Assembly: GCA_964430565.1 (NCBI GenBank)
Contig: CAYSFD010000047.1
Location: 62,001-126,000 of the forward strand
Origin: VBDM01 sp964430565
GTDB taxonomy: Bacteria > Pseudomonadota > Gammaproteobacteria > Burkholderiales > SG8-39
Reading direction: 5' to 3'
DNA: 64,000 bases
The translations under genes were made by a program, and so were the position numbers. Numbering within the stretch: the first letter of the stretch is position 1; each line of letters opens with the position of its first letter. Positions 1 through 7,459 of this stretch are shown piece by piece. The notes under the pieces were generated by a model. The model saw only the letters and a program-made list of their open reading frames with translations. It ran no database searches and was not told where the DNA came from.

Positions 1-53
1 GCCAGCACGCACAACACTATCAAACTGAGCGGAAGGTGGAGCCTTGCCGTCAA
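1..53 (-). CDS. N-terminal fragment of a secreted protein, possibly lytic transglycosylase MltD
   Basis: Only the first 17 codons lie in the window. A TTG codon at 53-51 is preceded on the minus strand by a good ribosome binding site (AGGAAAGGGA, 7 bases upstream). The residues that follow have one basic residue and then a hydrophobic stretch (LPLSLIVLCVLA), as in a signal peptide. In many betaproteobacteria the gene downstream of gloB is the murein transglycosylase mltD, which fits position and strand. The identity rests on synteny alone, because no catalytic region is visible. Confidence 0.4.
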   Translation of the reverse strand, partial: MTARLHLPLSLIVLCVL

Positions 54-244
54 CGGGTGATCCCTTTCCTGCGCAAAAGCCGCGATGGTACCCATGCTAG
101 CCGTACCGGTCAAGCAAGTGGCCGATTTAGAAAGACTTTTTCAACGACCCTTGATCGAGCTGCCTTGCATCACGAGAACGCATGACGGCACGAACGGTGT
201 CAGGTCTTTACAGAAAACACGCAGGTTTCATGCCTGTCTGCCGG
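54..244. other. Intergenic region downstream of gloB
   Basis: About 190 bases between the end of gloB and the putative start at 53. No open frame of convincing protein character is visible on either strand. It probably carries the leader of the partial gene. I see no clear terminator with a T-run. Confidence 0.4.
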
Positions 245-1045
245 TCAGAATTGGTTCTTCCACTGCCGCAGCGCGGCAAATACGCCGGCTGGATCGCTCA
301 CGCGCTTGCCCAGATACTTGTTCGCGGATTCGATGACCGCCGGACGCGTCACGCGCAGGAAGGGGTTGGTCGCCTTTTCGCGCGCGATCGTCGAGGGCAG
401 CGTCGGCCGGTTCGCCCGCCTTGCCTGCGCGTCGCTCGCCTCGCGCTCGGCGAGCGCGGCATTGTCCGGCTCGACGGCCTTGGCGAAGCCGATGTTCGCC
501 AGCGTGTACTCGTGCCCGCAATAGACGAGCGTTTCGTCGGGCAGCGCCATCAATTTTTCCAGCGACGCGTACAACTGCTGCGGCGTGCCTTCGAACACGC
601 GCCCGCAGCCGCAGGCGAACAGCGTATCGCCACAGAACAGCATGTTTCCCCCATAATAGGCGATGTGTGCGCGCGTGTGACCGGGGATGTCGAGCACCTC
701 GAACGACACGCCCAGTTCATCGACGGCGACCCGGTCTGTGCCGCCGACCGGATGAGTGAGCGTTGCGATCGGCTCGCCGCGCGGTCCGTACACGGGCACC
801 GCGTATTTCTGACGAAGCTCGGCGATGCCTCCGACATGATCCTGATGGTGATGCGTCGCGAGGATCGCGACCAACTGCAATTTTTCGGCCGCCAGATAGT
901 CCAGCACGGGCTGCGCCTCGCCTGGATCGACCACGGCCGCGCAGCGCGCGTTGCGCAGCGTCCAGACATAATTGTCCTTGAACGCACGTAGGGGAATGAC
1001 TTCGATGTTTGCGGTCACGGTGAATTCAGTCAAGCGGGTTGTCAT
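245..1045 (-). CDS. gloB: Hydroxyacylglutathione hydrolase (glyoxalase II)
   Basis: Hydrolyses S-D-lactoylglutathione to D-lactate and glutathione in cytosolic methylglyoxal detoxification. The metallo-beta-lactamase metal motif THHHQDH is at residues 64-70, followed by GHTRAHIAYY, CGDTLF and CGHEYT, which supply further metal ligands. The C-terminal HAGH region ends in the usual NPFLR/ALRQWKN segment. The length of 266 residues is normal for the family. The start is uncertain: the ATG used here lies inside the terminal GTCAT of a dispersed repeat and has no ribosome binding site, whereas conserved sequence begins at residue 12 (ANIEVIPLRAF). An in-frame GTG at 1018 would give a family-typical N-terminus. 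The gene is divergent from the yafS-rnhA genes. Confidence 0.95.
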   Translation of the reverse strand: MTTRLTEFTVTANIEVIPLRAFKDNYVWTLRNARCAAVVDPGEAQPVLDYLAAEKLQLVAILATHHHQDHVGGIAELRQKYAVPVYGPRGEPIATLTHPVGGTDRVAVDELGVSFEVLDIPGHTRAHIAYYGGNMLFCGDTLFACGCGRVFEGTPQQLYASLEKLMALPDETLVYCGHEYTLANIGFAKAVEPDNAALAEREASDAQARRANRPTLPSTIAREKATNPFLRVTRPAVIESANKYLGKRVSDPAGVFAALRQWKNQF

Positions 1046-1113
1046 TCTGAGGGCGCAGCCCGAAGAATCTGCTTTTGGGAAAAAGCAGATCCTTCGCTTT
1101 GCTCAGGATGACA
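1041..1113. repeat. Dispersed palindromic repeat, family A, copy 1
   Basis: An interrupted inverted repeat begins GTCATTCTGAG and ends CTCAGGATGACA. Its inner arms are AATCTGCTTTT and AAAAGCAGAT. Nearly the same element occurs at 10645-10725. It fills most of the gloB/yafS divergent intergenic space, and its left end contains the annotated ATG of gloB. It looks like a REP/MITE-like mobile palindrome. Confidence 0.8.
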
Positions 1114-1135
1114 GCCGGCACGGCGTCATTGTGCA

Positions 1136-1891
1136 ATGAAGTCGTGGACGGTGCAAAAGCCAATGCTGGCCGAGTGGCTCGAAACGCCGAAAGGCGGCTA
1201 TGTGCTCGCGTGGGAACGCGGGCAGTTCGACTCGGCGGTGGAGGACGTGTTCGGCTTCAACGCGGTGCAGGTCGGGCTTCCGGGACTGGACTTCCTGCGC
1301 GAATCGCGCATTCCCTTGAAGGTCCGCGCGGGACTTGAGCCGGGTTGCGGACTGCGATCAGAGCCGGTGCAGCTGCCGCTCGCTTCGCAGAGCATCGATC
1401 TCGTGGCCTTGCCGCACGTGCTGGAGTTCAGCTCTCAGCCGCACGCGATCCTGCGCGAGGCCGAGCGCGTGCTGATGCCCGAAGGCAGCATCGTCATATC
1501 CGGATTCAATCCGCTGTCGCTGTGGGGTGCGGTGCGCGCGTTCGGCTGGGAGCGGCGGCAAGTCCCATGGTGCGGAAAGTTTATCGGTTTGCTGCGCTTG
1601 AAGGACTGGCTTTCGCTGCTCGGCTTCGAGCTGACCGGCGGGCGCTTCGGCTGCTACGCGCCGCCGTTTTCTCAGGAACGTTGGCTCGAGCGCTTCGGCT
1701 TCATGGAGAAGGCCGGCGACCGTTGGTGGCCGATCTGCGGCGGCGTCTACGTGGTTCGCGCGATCAAGCGCAACGTGGGCATGCGGCGGGTGGTGCCGAA
1801 GTGGCGCGATAAGCGTGCCGCCCAAAAGGCGCTGGCTCCGGTCACTCAGACGGAAAACGGACCGCATGCCGAAAAGCGCGAGCAGCGGTAG
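1136..1891 (+). CDS. yafS: SAM-dependent methyltransferase, YafS-like
   Basis: A class I methyltransferase-like protein of 251 residues. The family signature is visible in LPHVLEFSSQPHAILREAER, followed by VLMPEGSIVISGFNPLSLWG. The glycine-rich SAM loop is degenerate (LEPGCGLRSEP). The gene order gloB / yafS / rnhA / dnaQ matches the E. coli arrangement, and the end overlaps the start of rnhA by 26 bases, suggesting translational coupling. No substrate has been established for this family that I can state with confidence. The C-terminal 30 residues are basic and low-complexity. Confidence 0.8.
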   Translation: MKSWTVQKPMLAEWLETPKGGYVLAWERGQFDSAVEDVFGFNAVQVGLPGLDFLRESRIPLKVRAGLEPGCGLRSEPVQLPLASQSIDLVALPHVLEFSSQPHAILREAERVLMPEGSIVISGFNPLSLWGAVRAFGWERRQVPWCGKFIGLLRLKDWLSLLGFELTGGRFGCYAPPFSQERWLERFGFMEKAGDRWWPICGGVYVVRAIKRNVGMRRVVPKWRDKRAAQKALAPVTQTENGPHAEKREQR

Positions 1892-2327
1892 CGCCGGGTT
1901 GGTGCGGATCTACACCGATGGCGCCTGCAAGGGCAATCCCGGGCGGGGAGGCTGGGGCGCCCTGCTGAAAACCGGGGCGGAGGAAAAGGAGCTCTTCGGC
2001 GGCGAGCCGCATACGACCAACAACCGAATGGAGCTGACGGCGGTTATCCGCGCGATTGAGACCCTGAAGCCGCCGCGCGAGGTGGCGGTCTACACCGATT
2101 CGCAGTATGTCCAGAAGGGCATCAGCGAGTGGCTGCGCGACTGGAAGCGCCGCGGCTGGCGCACCGCCGACAGGAAACCCGTGAAGAACGTCGACCTGTG
2201 GCAGGAGCTCGATTGCCTTGTCGGCGCGCACCGCATCGCCTGGCACTGGGTGAAAGGGCACGCGGGACACCCGGAGAACGAACGCGCCGACGCCCTCGCC
2301 AACCGCGGGGTAGAATCGCTCGGCTGA
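1866..2327 (+). CDS. rnhA: Ribonuclease HI
   Basis: Cleaves the RNA strand of RNA-DNA hybrids during replication and R-loop removal. The acidic catalytic set is complete: D18 (YTDGACKGNPG), E56 (NNRMELTA), D78 (YTDSQYV) and D142 (NERADALA), plus the mobile-loop histidine H132 (KGHAGH). The ATG at 1866 gives 153 residues, the normal length. An upstream in-frame ATG at 1815 lies inside yafS and would add a non-homologous basic tail. A likely terminator lies just downstream. Confidence 0.97.
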   Translation: MPKSASSGSAGLVRIYTDGACKGNPGRGGWGALLKTGAEEKELFGGEPHTTNNRMELTAVIRAIETLKPPREVAVYTDSQYVQKGISEWLRDWKRRGWRTADRKPVKNVDLWQELDCLVGAHRIAWHWVKGHAGHPENERADALANRGVESLG

Positions 2328-2361
2328 GTGAACAGTCTCTTGCCCTGATCTGGGGGATATG

Positions 2362-2383
2362 AAAGGGGGTGTGCCCCCTTTTT
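2362..2383 (+). terminator. Rho-independent terminator after rnhA
   Basis: The perfect hairpin AAAGGGGG-TGTG-CCCCCTTT is followed by further T residues, giving a TTTTT run. It sits between the rnhA stop and the dnaQ start, so dnaQ may rely on readthrough or its own promoter. Confidence 0.75.
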
Positions 2384-2396
2384 CGACAAAGGACCC

Positions 2397-3113
2397 ATGC
2401 GGATCGTCGTACTCGACACCGAAACCACCGGCTTGAACGCCGGTCTCGGCGACCGGATCGTGGAACTGGGCTGCATCGAGGTTCTGAACCGCCGCGTCAC
2501 CGGGAACCACTTCCATCGCTACATCAACCCCGAGCGCGAGAGCGAAATAGGCGCGCTCAAGGTGCACGGCATCACCAATGAGTTCCTGCAGGACAAGCCG
2601 AAGTTTCGCGAGGTCGCTGCCGAGTTCCTGGACTACATTCAGGGCGTCGAGCTCGTCATCCACAATGCGGCGTTCGACGTTGAGTTCCTGAACCTGGAGC
2701 TGGGAAAGCTGGGCCTGCCGCCGATCGCAGCGCACTGCTCGGGCGTCGTCGATTCGCTGGCGCTGGCGCGCGAGTTGCATCCGGGCAAGAAAAACTCGCT
2801 TGACGCCCTGTGCGAGCGCTATCAGGTGGATCACGCGCACCGCACGCTTCACGGTGCGCTTCTCGATGCTTCGCTCCTCGCGGAGGTCTACCTGGCGATG
2901 ACCCGCGGCCAGGACAGCCTCGCGATCGAGCTCGATCGTCCGCGCTCGGCTCTGGCGATGCCGGTGGCGCCGGGCGAGCGACCGCAGCTCATCGTCATCC
3001 GGCCGAGCGAGGACGAGCTCGCCGAGCATGTACGGCTGCTCGCCGACATCGAAGCCGAGAACAAGACGCAGTGCGTGTGGCGCCGCTTGGAGGCCGCGGT
3101 GGAAGTGCACTGA
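2397..3113 (+). CDS. dnaQ: DNA polymerase III epsilon subunit (3'-5' proofreading exonuclease)
   Basis: The proofreading exonuclease of the replicative polymerase. DEDDh motifs are all present: Exo I LDTETTGL (D7, E9), Exo II HNAAFDVEFL and Exo III HRTLHGALLDA. The C-terminal region after about residue 185 matches the tether that binds the alpha subunit. The length of 238 residues is normal. It follows rnhA as in gammaproteobacteria and most betaproteobacteria. It is convergent with the next gene, with 15 bases between them. Confidence 0.97.
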   Translation: MRIVVLDTETTGLNAGLGDRIVELGCIEVLNRRVTGNHFHRYINPERESEIGALKVHGITNEFLQDKPKFREVAAEFLDYIQGVELVIHNAAFDVEFLNLELGKLGLPPIAAHCSGVVDSLALARELHPGKKNSLDALCERYQVDHAHRTLHGALLDASLLAEVYLAMTRGQDSLAIELDRPRSALAMPVAPGERPQLIVIRPSEDELAEHVRLLADIEAENKTQCVWRRLEAAVEVH

Positions 3114-3128
3114 TCGGGGGCTTCGAAG

Positions 3129-3719
3129 TCATCTCAGCGGAGTGGAAATGGTGAGGCCGACAATCTCCGTCCCGGGATTGTCGGTCTGACCCAGAAGTTT
3201 TCCGTTTGACATATGGTGATACGCCAACCCGACACGCAAGGCATTGTCGAAAACGTATTCGAAGTCGAGGCCGAAGCGACCCAGCACCGGGGGACTGCCC
3301 AAGTCCTTGCCCTCGCCGCGGCTATATCCTCCGATCGCAAAGCTCGGCGTGATCAGGACGTGTTGCCCCCAATGCGCGGTGAAACGAATCCCTCCGTAGC
3401 CGTATAGGCTCTGGCTGGACGTGTAGCCGGCGCCGACAAAGGTTCGAAGCTTCCACCATACGACCCCGTTGTTGCGGTATTCGGCACCGAACGCGGTGGC
3501 TTGCTGCACATCCTTCACCGGGTCGAATCGACCTACCTCGACGGCAATACTGTCGGGTTCTTCATGCACCGGGCTGCCGCCGAAAATCTCCGCGAGCGCG
3601 ATGACTCCGGTCGCGACTGCCAAGGCCTGCACCTCCGGGTCGGCTCGTGCCGGACCGGCGCCGGGGCCGGTGAGGGCGACGGCTACGCAGACTGATACCA
3701 GGCGTTCAATCCTCTTCAT
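3129..3719 (-). CDS. Lipid A 3-O-deacylase-like outer-membrane protein (PagL family)
   Basis: A 196-residue protein with a signal peptide (basic start, VSVCVAVALTG, cleavage near ARA at about residue 26) and alternating beta-strand sequence, as in an 8-stranded barrel. PagL enzymes use a His-X-Ser-Asn motif plus a glutamate. Here the C-terminal part reads YHHMSNGKLL with H169 and S171, then NPGTE with E185, a spacing close to that of PagL. The family removes the 3-O acyl chain of lipid A at the outer membrane. It is divergent from the acyl-CoA synthetase gene. Assignment rests on the motif and barrel character, since overall similarity in this family is low. Confidence 0.72.
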   Translation of the reverse strand: MKRIERLVSVCVAVALTGPGAGPARADPEVQALAVATGVIALAEIFGGSPVHEEPDSIAVEVGRFDPVKDVQQATAFGAEYRNNGVVWWKLRTFVGAGYTSSQSLYGYGGIRFTAHWGQHVLITPSFAIGGYSRGEGKDLGSPPVLGRFGLDFEYVFDNALRVGLAYHHMSNGKLLGQTDNPGTEIVGLTISTPLR

Positions 3720-3805
3720 GTGTTGTGAGTGGACGGGACCTGCCGGGAACTGCCGTACCCGGAAAGCACTCGCAGTTGCGTTTGGCCCTGTCAGCGTATG
3801 TTACT

Positions 3806-3822
3806 CGCCAAACAGTTTGGCG
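3806..3822. promoter_or_regulatory. Perfect inverted repeat in a divergent promoter region
   Basis: The sequence CGCCAAA-CAG-TTTGGCG is a 7-bp perfect palindrome with a 3-base spacer. It lies between the PagL-like gene and the acyl-CoA synthetase gene, 49 bases before the start of the latter. It has no following T-run, so an operator is more likely than a terminator. The regulator is unknown. Confidence 0.4.
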
Positions 3823-3870
3823 CCGCTGTGTGCGAAAATGGATCGCGGAACCCTACTCGGAAGACCGGCG

Positions 3871-5523
3871 ATGTCAAGCGCGGGCAAGGCCAATCCTTAC
3901 GAGACCGATCTCGACAAGAACCCGGCCAATCACGCGCCGTTGACCCCGCTCGGTTTCATCGAGCGCGCGGCCAAGGTCTATCCGGAGCGCGTCGCGGTCA
4001 TCCATGGGGCACGCCGCGCCACCTGGGCTCAGACCTACGCACGTTGCCGGCGGCTCGCTTCAGCGCTCGCGCGCCGGGGGGTAGTCGCAGGCGACACGGT
4101 GGCGGCAATGCTCGCCAATACCCCGGAAATGGTCGAATGCCATTTCGGCGTCCCCATGGCGGGCGCCGTCTTGAACGCGCTGAACACGCGCCTGGATGCC
4201 GAGGCGATCGCCTTGATGCTCGAGCACGGCGGGGCCAAGGTCCTGATCACCGACCGCGAGTTTTCGGGGACCGTCAAGCGCGCGCTCGCTGCACTGAAAA
4301 CCAAGCCGTTTGTGATCGACGTGGACGATCCCGAATACGCAGGGGAGGGCGAGCGCATCGGCTCGGAAGAATACGAGCGCTTCATCGCCGCGGGCGATCC
4401 GGAATACCGATGGGAGCCGCCTGCCGACGAGTGGAACGCGATTTCGCTCAATTACACCTCGGGCACGACCGGCAACCCCAAAGGCGTGGTCTACCACCAC
4501 CGCGGCGCCTATCTGAACGCGATTTGCAACGTCGTGACCTGGGGCATGCCGCATCATGCGGTGTACCTTTGGACGCTGCCGATGTTTCACTGCAACGGGT
4601 GGTGCTTTCCGTGGACGGTAGCCGCCAATGCGGGCACCAACGTGTGTCTGCGCAAGGTGGACGCCAAGCTCGTTTTCGACGCCATGCGCGAGCACGGCGT
4701 CACCCACTACTGCGGCGCGCCGATCGTGCACTCGACGCTGATCAACGCGGACCCGGGGTTGCGAGAGGGCATCAGGCACAAGGTGCACGCCATGGTCGCG
4801 GCCGCCGCGCCGCCGGCGGCCATGATCGAGGGCATGGAACGCATGGGCTGGGAACTGACCCATGTATACGGTCTGACCGAAGTATACGGACCCGCCACGG
4901 TCTGCGCGAAGCACGAGGAATGGAAGAACCTCGATATCGGCAAGCGCACCGACAAGAACGGACGCCAGGGGGTGCGCTATCTGATGGAAGAGGGACTCGC
5001 AGTGATGGATCCTCAGACCATGAAGCCGGTTCCCGCCGACGGCGAAACCATGGGCGAGATCATGTTCCGCGGCAACATCACCATGAAGGGCTACCTCAAG
5101 AACCGCAAGGCGACCGAGGAGGCCTTTGCCGGCGGGTGGTTCCACTCTGGGGATCTCGCGGTGATGCAGCCCGACGGCTACATCAAGATCAAGGACCGCG
5201 CCAAGGACATCATCATCTCAGGAGGCGAGAACATTTCCTCGCTTGAAGTGGAAGACGTGATCTGCCGGCACCCTGCGGTGCTCGCCGCCGCGGTGGTCGC
5301 GAGGCCCGACCCCAAATGGGGCGAGACCCCCTGCGCTTTCGTCGAAATAAAGCCTGGCGCGAAGGTCACTGAAAACGACATCATCGAGCATTGTCGAGCG
5401 AACCTCGCGCGCTTCAAGGCGCCGCGCCACGTGGTGTTCGGCGAGCTGCCCAAAACCTCGACGGGAAAGATCCAGAAATTCGTGCTGCGGCAGCAGGCGA
5501 AGTCCGCGGAAGCGATCGAGTGA
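3871..5523 (+). CDS. Acyl-CoA synthetase (AMP-forming, medium/long-chain fatty acid type)
   Basis: Activates a carboxylic acid with ATP and CoA through an acyl-adenylate. The P-loop-like motif YTSGTTGNPKG starts at about residue 195. Other core motifs are YGLTEVYGPATV, GWFHSGDLAV, KDRAKDIIISGGENIS and the C-terminal catalytic lysine in LPKTSTGKIQKF. The length of 550 residues fits the AlkK/fatty-acyl ligase group. ATG 3871 has a weak ribosome binding site (GGAAG); an in-frame ATG at 3838 is an alternative. An enoyl-CoA hydratase follows, separated by a dispersed repeat, suggesting a fatty acid degradation unit. The chain length preferred cannot be read from sequence. Confidence 0.9.
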   Translation: MSSAGKANPYETDLDKNPANHAPLTPLGFIERAAKVYPERVAVIHGARRATWAQTYARCRRLASALARRGVVAGDTVAAMLANTPEMVECHFGVPMAGAVLNALNTRLDAEAIALMLEHGGAKVLITDREFSGTVKRALAALKTKPFVIDVDDPEYAGEGERIGSEEYERFIAAGDPEYRWEPPADEWNAISLNYTSGTTGNPKGVVYHHRGAYLNAICNVVTWGMPHHAVYLWTLPMFHCNGWCFPWTVAANAGTNVCLRKVDAKLVFDAMREHGVTHYCGAPIVHSTLINADPGLREGIRHKVHAMVAAAAPPAAMIEGMERMGWELTHVYGLTEVYGPATVCAKHEEWKNLDIGKRTDKNGRQGVRYLMEEGLAVMDPQTMKPVPADGETMGEIMFRGNITMKGYLKNRKATEEAFAGGWFHSGDLAVMQPDGYIKIKDRAKDIIISGGENISSLEVEDVICRHPAVLAAAVVARPDPKWGETPCAFVEIKPGAKVTENDIIEHCRANLARFKAPRHVVFGELPKTSTGKIQKFVLRQQAKSAEAIE

Positions 5524-5539
5524 CGAGAACGCAGGAAGT

Positions 5540-5650
5540 TTCCCCTCCTCGAATGAGGAGGGGTGCCGGCGCAAGCCGGCGGGGTGGTGCTCGTACACCC
5601 CACAAACCACCCCGGCGCTGCGCGCCACCCCTCCTTAAGCAAGGAGGGGA
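5540..5650. repeat. Dispersed palindromic repeat, family C, copy 1
   Basis: Outer arms CCCCTCCTCGAATGAGGAGG and CCCCTCCTTAAGCAAGGAGG flank a GC-rich middle with GCCGGCGCAAGCCGGC and the two arms GGGGTGG / CCACCCC. A shortened relative is at 47069-47118. It lies between the synthetase and hydratase genes and ends close to the ribosome binding region of the hydratase. Confidence 0.75.
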
Positions 5651-5668
5651 TGATACGGAGAATGCACT

Positions 5669-6472
5669 ATGAACGCTCCATCCAAGACCGAAGTCGAAGC
5701 AACTTACGTCCTGCGCGAGGACAAGGACGGCGTGGTGACGCTGACCCTTAACCGCGGCGATCGCATGAACCCCCTGTCCGCCGCGATGCTCTCTGCCCTG
5801 CAGGCCGAGCTCGACCTTCTCGCGAAGGACAAGACGGCCCGCGTGGTGGTTCTCGCCGGCGCGGGCAAGCACTTCTGCGCCGGTCACGACCTGCGGGAAA
5901 TGCGCGCGCATCCCGACAAAGCCTGGCAGAAATCGCTGTTCGATCAGTGCAGCGAGGTGATGCTGACCCTGGTGCGGCTGCCGCAGCCGGTGATCGCTCG
6001 CGTGCAGGGCGTCGCTGTCGCCGCAGGATGTCAGCTCGTGTCGATGTGCGACCTGGCGGTGGCGAGCGAAGTCGCCCAGTTCGCCCTTCCCGGAATCAAA
6101 AGCGGCATCTTCTGCACCACACCCGGTGTCGGCGTCGCGCGCAACCTCGCGCGCAAGCACGCCCTGGAAATGCTCTTCACCGGGGACCTGATCGACGCGA
6201 AGACCGCGCTGTCGTGGGGCCTCGTGAACCGCGTCGTTCCACCGGCAGACCTGGACGCGGACGTCGGGAGACTCGCTGTGAAGATCCTTGCCCACAGCGC
6301 AGCCGTGGTGAGCATGGGCAAGAAGTTCTTCTACGATCAGGTAGAAAAAGACCTGGCGGGCGCCTACTCGCTCGCCTCCGAGGGGATGGCCTGCAACATG
6401 ATGCTCGAGGATGCGGCCGAGGGCATCGATGCATTCATCGCCAAGCGCAGGCCGGCCTGGCGAGAAAAATAA
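5669..6472 (+). CDS. Enoyl-CoA hydratase/isomerase (crotonase family)
   Basis: A 267-residue crotonase-fold enzyme expected to hydrate 2-enoyl-CoA in beta-oxidation. The oxyanion-hole segment GAGKHFCAGHDLREM and the second segment RVQGVAVAAGCQLVSMCDLAVAS are typical. Of the two catalytic glutamates of standard crotonases, the first position has Gln (CQL) and the second lies in the segment with IKSGIFCTTPG, so hydratase chemistry is not certain. It resembles the ECHDC3-type subgroup more than FadB-type hydratases. The ATG at 5669 follows repeat family C. Confidence 0.85.
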   Translation: MNAPSKTEVEATYVLREDKDGVVTLTLNRGDRMNPLSAAMLSALQAELDLLAKDKTARVVVLAGAGKHFCAGHDLREMRAHPDKAWQKSLFDQCSEVMLTLVRLPQPVIARVQGVAVAAGCQLVSMCDLAVASEVAQFALPGIKSGIFCTTPGVGVARNLARKHALEMLFTGDLIDAKTALSWGLVNRVVPPADLDADVGRLAVKILAHSAAVVSMGKKFFYDQVEKDLAGAYSLASEGMACNMMLEDAAEGIDAFIAKRRPAWREK

Positions 6473-6504
6473 TCGGCGGCTCCGATACCGCCGGGAAGAC
6501 AGCC

Positions 6505-6525
6505 GCGGCCCGCTTGCAGGGCCGC
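6505..6525. terminator. GC-rich hairpin after the enoyl-CoA hydratase gene
   Basis: The stem GCGGCCC / GGGCCGC has a 7-base loop (GCTTGCA). It lies 32 bases after the hydratase stop. The plus-strand tail is only weakly T-rich (AGATTTATC), so termination is plausible but unproven. Confidence 0.4.
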
Positions 6526-6542
6526 AGATTTATCACCCTCCG

Positions 6543-6638
6543 TTACGCGGCCTCAAGCATGAAGTCCACGTGTACCGCGTCAAACGGAAACTCGATCTTT
6601 CCGTTCGCGTTCTTGCGCCGATGCGCAGAATAGGGTCT
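6543..6638 (-). pseudogene. Possible 3' remnant of an unidentified gene
   Basis: Minus-strand frame of 31 residues before a TAA stop, bounded upstream by a TGA, without a start codon at a sensible place. Its residues (for example NGKIEFPFDAVHVDFMLEAA) have natural protein composition. It lies between the antitoxin gene and the hairpin after the hydratase gene. I do not recognise the family. It may be chance. Confidence 0.25.
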
Positions 6639-6662
6639 TCAGGAAGGCGTGATAGTGAGGGA

Positions 6663-6875
6663 TTATCCGTTATCGAGCCTGTCAAGTAATGCCAGCGCCT
6701 TTTTCGGACTGCCGCGCAGGGCAAGCGCGCGAAAGCGGACTTCGGCATCGTGCGCCGACAAAACCGAGGTGGTGAGTTCTTCAACCAGCTTGTTAATGCT
6801 GAGATGCCGCGACTTGGCGAGCTGTTTCAGGCGCTGGTGTTTGTCGTTGGGGAGTCTGATGGTCATAACGGACAT
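6663..6875 (-). CDS. Ribbon-helix-helix / HicB-type antitoxin
   Basis: A 70-residue protein beginning MSVMTIRLPNDKHQRLKQLA, an N-terminal beta-strand followed by helices, as in RHH DNA-binding antitoxins. The C-terminal half (RFRALALRGSPKKALALLDR) is the toxin-binding type of tail seen in partners of COG1569 PIN toxins. The ATG at 6875 has a strong ribosome binding site (GGAGG, 7 bases away) that lies inside the end of the toxin gene. The antitoxin gene is therefore second in the operon, overlapping the toxin gene by 13 bases. Confidence 0.8.
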   Translation of the reverse strand: MSVMTIRLPNDKHQRLKQLAKSRHLSINKLVEELTTSVLSAHDAEVRFRALALRGSPKKALALLDRLDNG

Positions 6876-7303
6876 TTGAATACCTCCAGGCATCGTTTCG
6901 GGGTCAAAATTCGAGTATCGGGGAAAAGCAATTCTGCATGCTTAAAATCGCGGGTATTGCGCGAAACGATTGCTTGCGCGCCGCCCGCGACTGCCAGTTC
7001 CATCAGGTGGTTGTCGCTTTCATCTCGCAGGTTTGGCCGCCATGCAAAATAAATTTCTATCCATCTCGCTTGTTTGAGTAACGCGGAGAAAACCGCTTCG
7101 CGTTCTTTGCGGCTGAGTCGGCAATAGGTGAACAGTCTTTCTCGTGACAACAAGGTTTCATATTCGGTGAATAACGTCACACCGAACAGCGGCTGGTAGT
7201 GGCCTTGCAAACATCTGCGTATGACTTCTCGCGCCACGCTGCTTTCGCTGCGCGAAAGCAATGCCGCTACAAAAACATCAGTGTCGATGACGAGTTGAGC
7301 CAT
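6863..7303 (-). CDS. PIN-domain toxin (VapC-like, COG1569 type)
   Basis: A 146-residue PIN ribonuclease. The acidic metal-binding set is visible: D7 and D9 (LVIDTDVFVAALL), E47 (FTEYETLL), D94/D97 (LRDESDNHLMELA) and N116/D119 (SRNTRDF). The length is normal for a stand-alone PIN toxin. The ATG at 7303 gives the family N-terminus; longer in-frame versions enter the unrelated upstream region. It precedes and overlaps its antitoxin gene, the reverse of the usual order. RNA cleavage is the family activity; the target is unknown. Confidence 0.85.
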   Translation of the reverse strand: MAQLVIDTDVFVAALLSRSESSVAREVIRRCLQGHYQPLFGVTLFTEYETLLSRERLFTYCRLSRKEREAVFSALLKQARWIEIYFAWRPNLRDESDNHLMELAVAGGAQAIVSRNTRDFKHAELLFPDTRILTPKRCLEVFKCPL

Positions 7304-7459
7304 GAGGACAACGATAGCATATCTGCTGTCAGGTGATAAAGAGGGTGTGTTCGATGTACGGGGGCGCCGGTGGCCGGCTCGAATGGCGCTTACGATCATT
7401 TGAGGGGGTCTGGGGGCGTGAGCCCCCCAGCGCTGCGGGTTTCGAGCGAGGCGGCGGCG

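Noticed and set aside
182..991. Plus-strand frame opposite gloB
   Set aside because: GloB has all metal-binding motifs on the minus strand. The plus-strand product is a shadow.
3729..5246. Second plus-strand frame of 505 codons over the acyl-CoA synthetase gene
   Set aside because: It is in another frame of the synthetase gene, is Arg-rich and has no domain.
5669..6472. Calling the crotonase gene a second DSF synthase
   Set aside because: It lacks the two catalytic glutamates and LPE/FPE motif of RpfF and sits in an acyl-CoA degradation neighbourhood.
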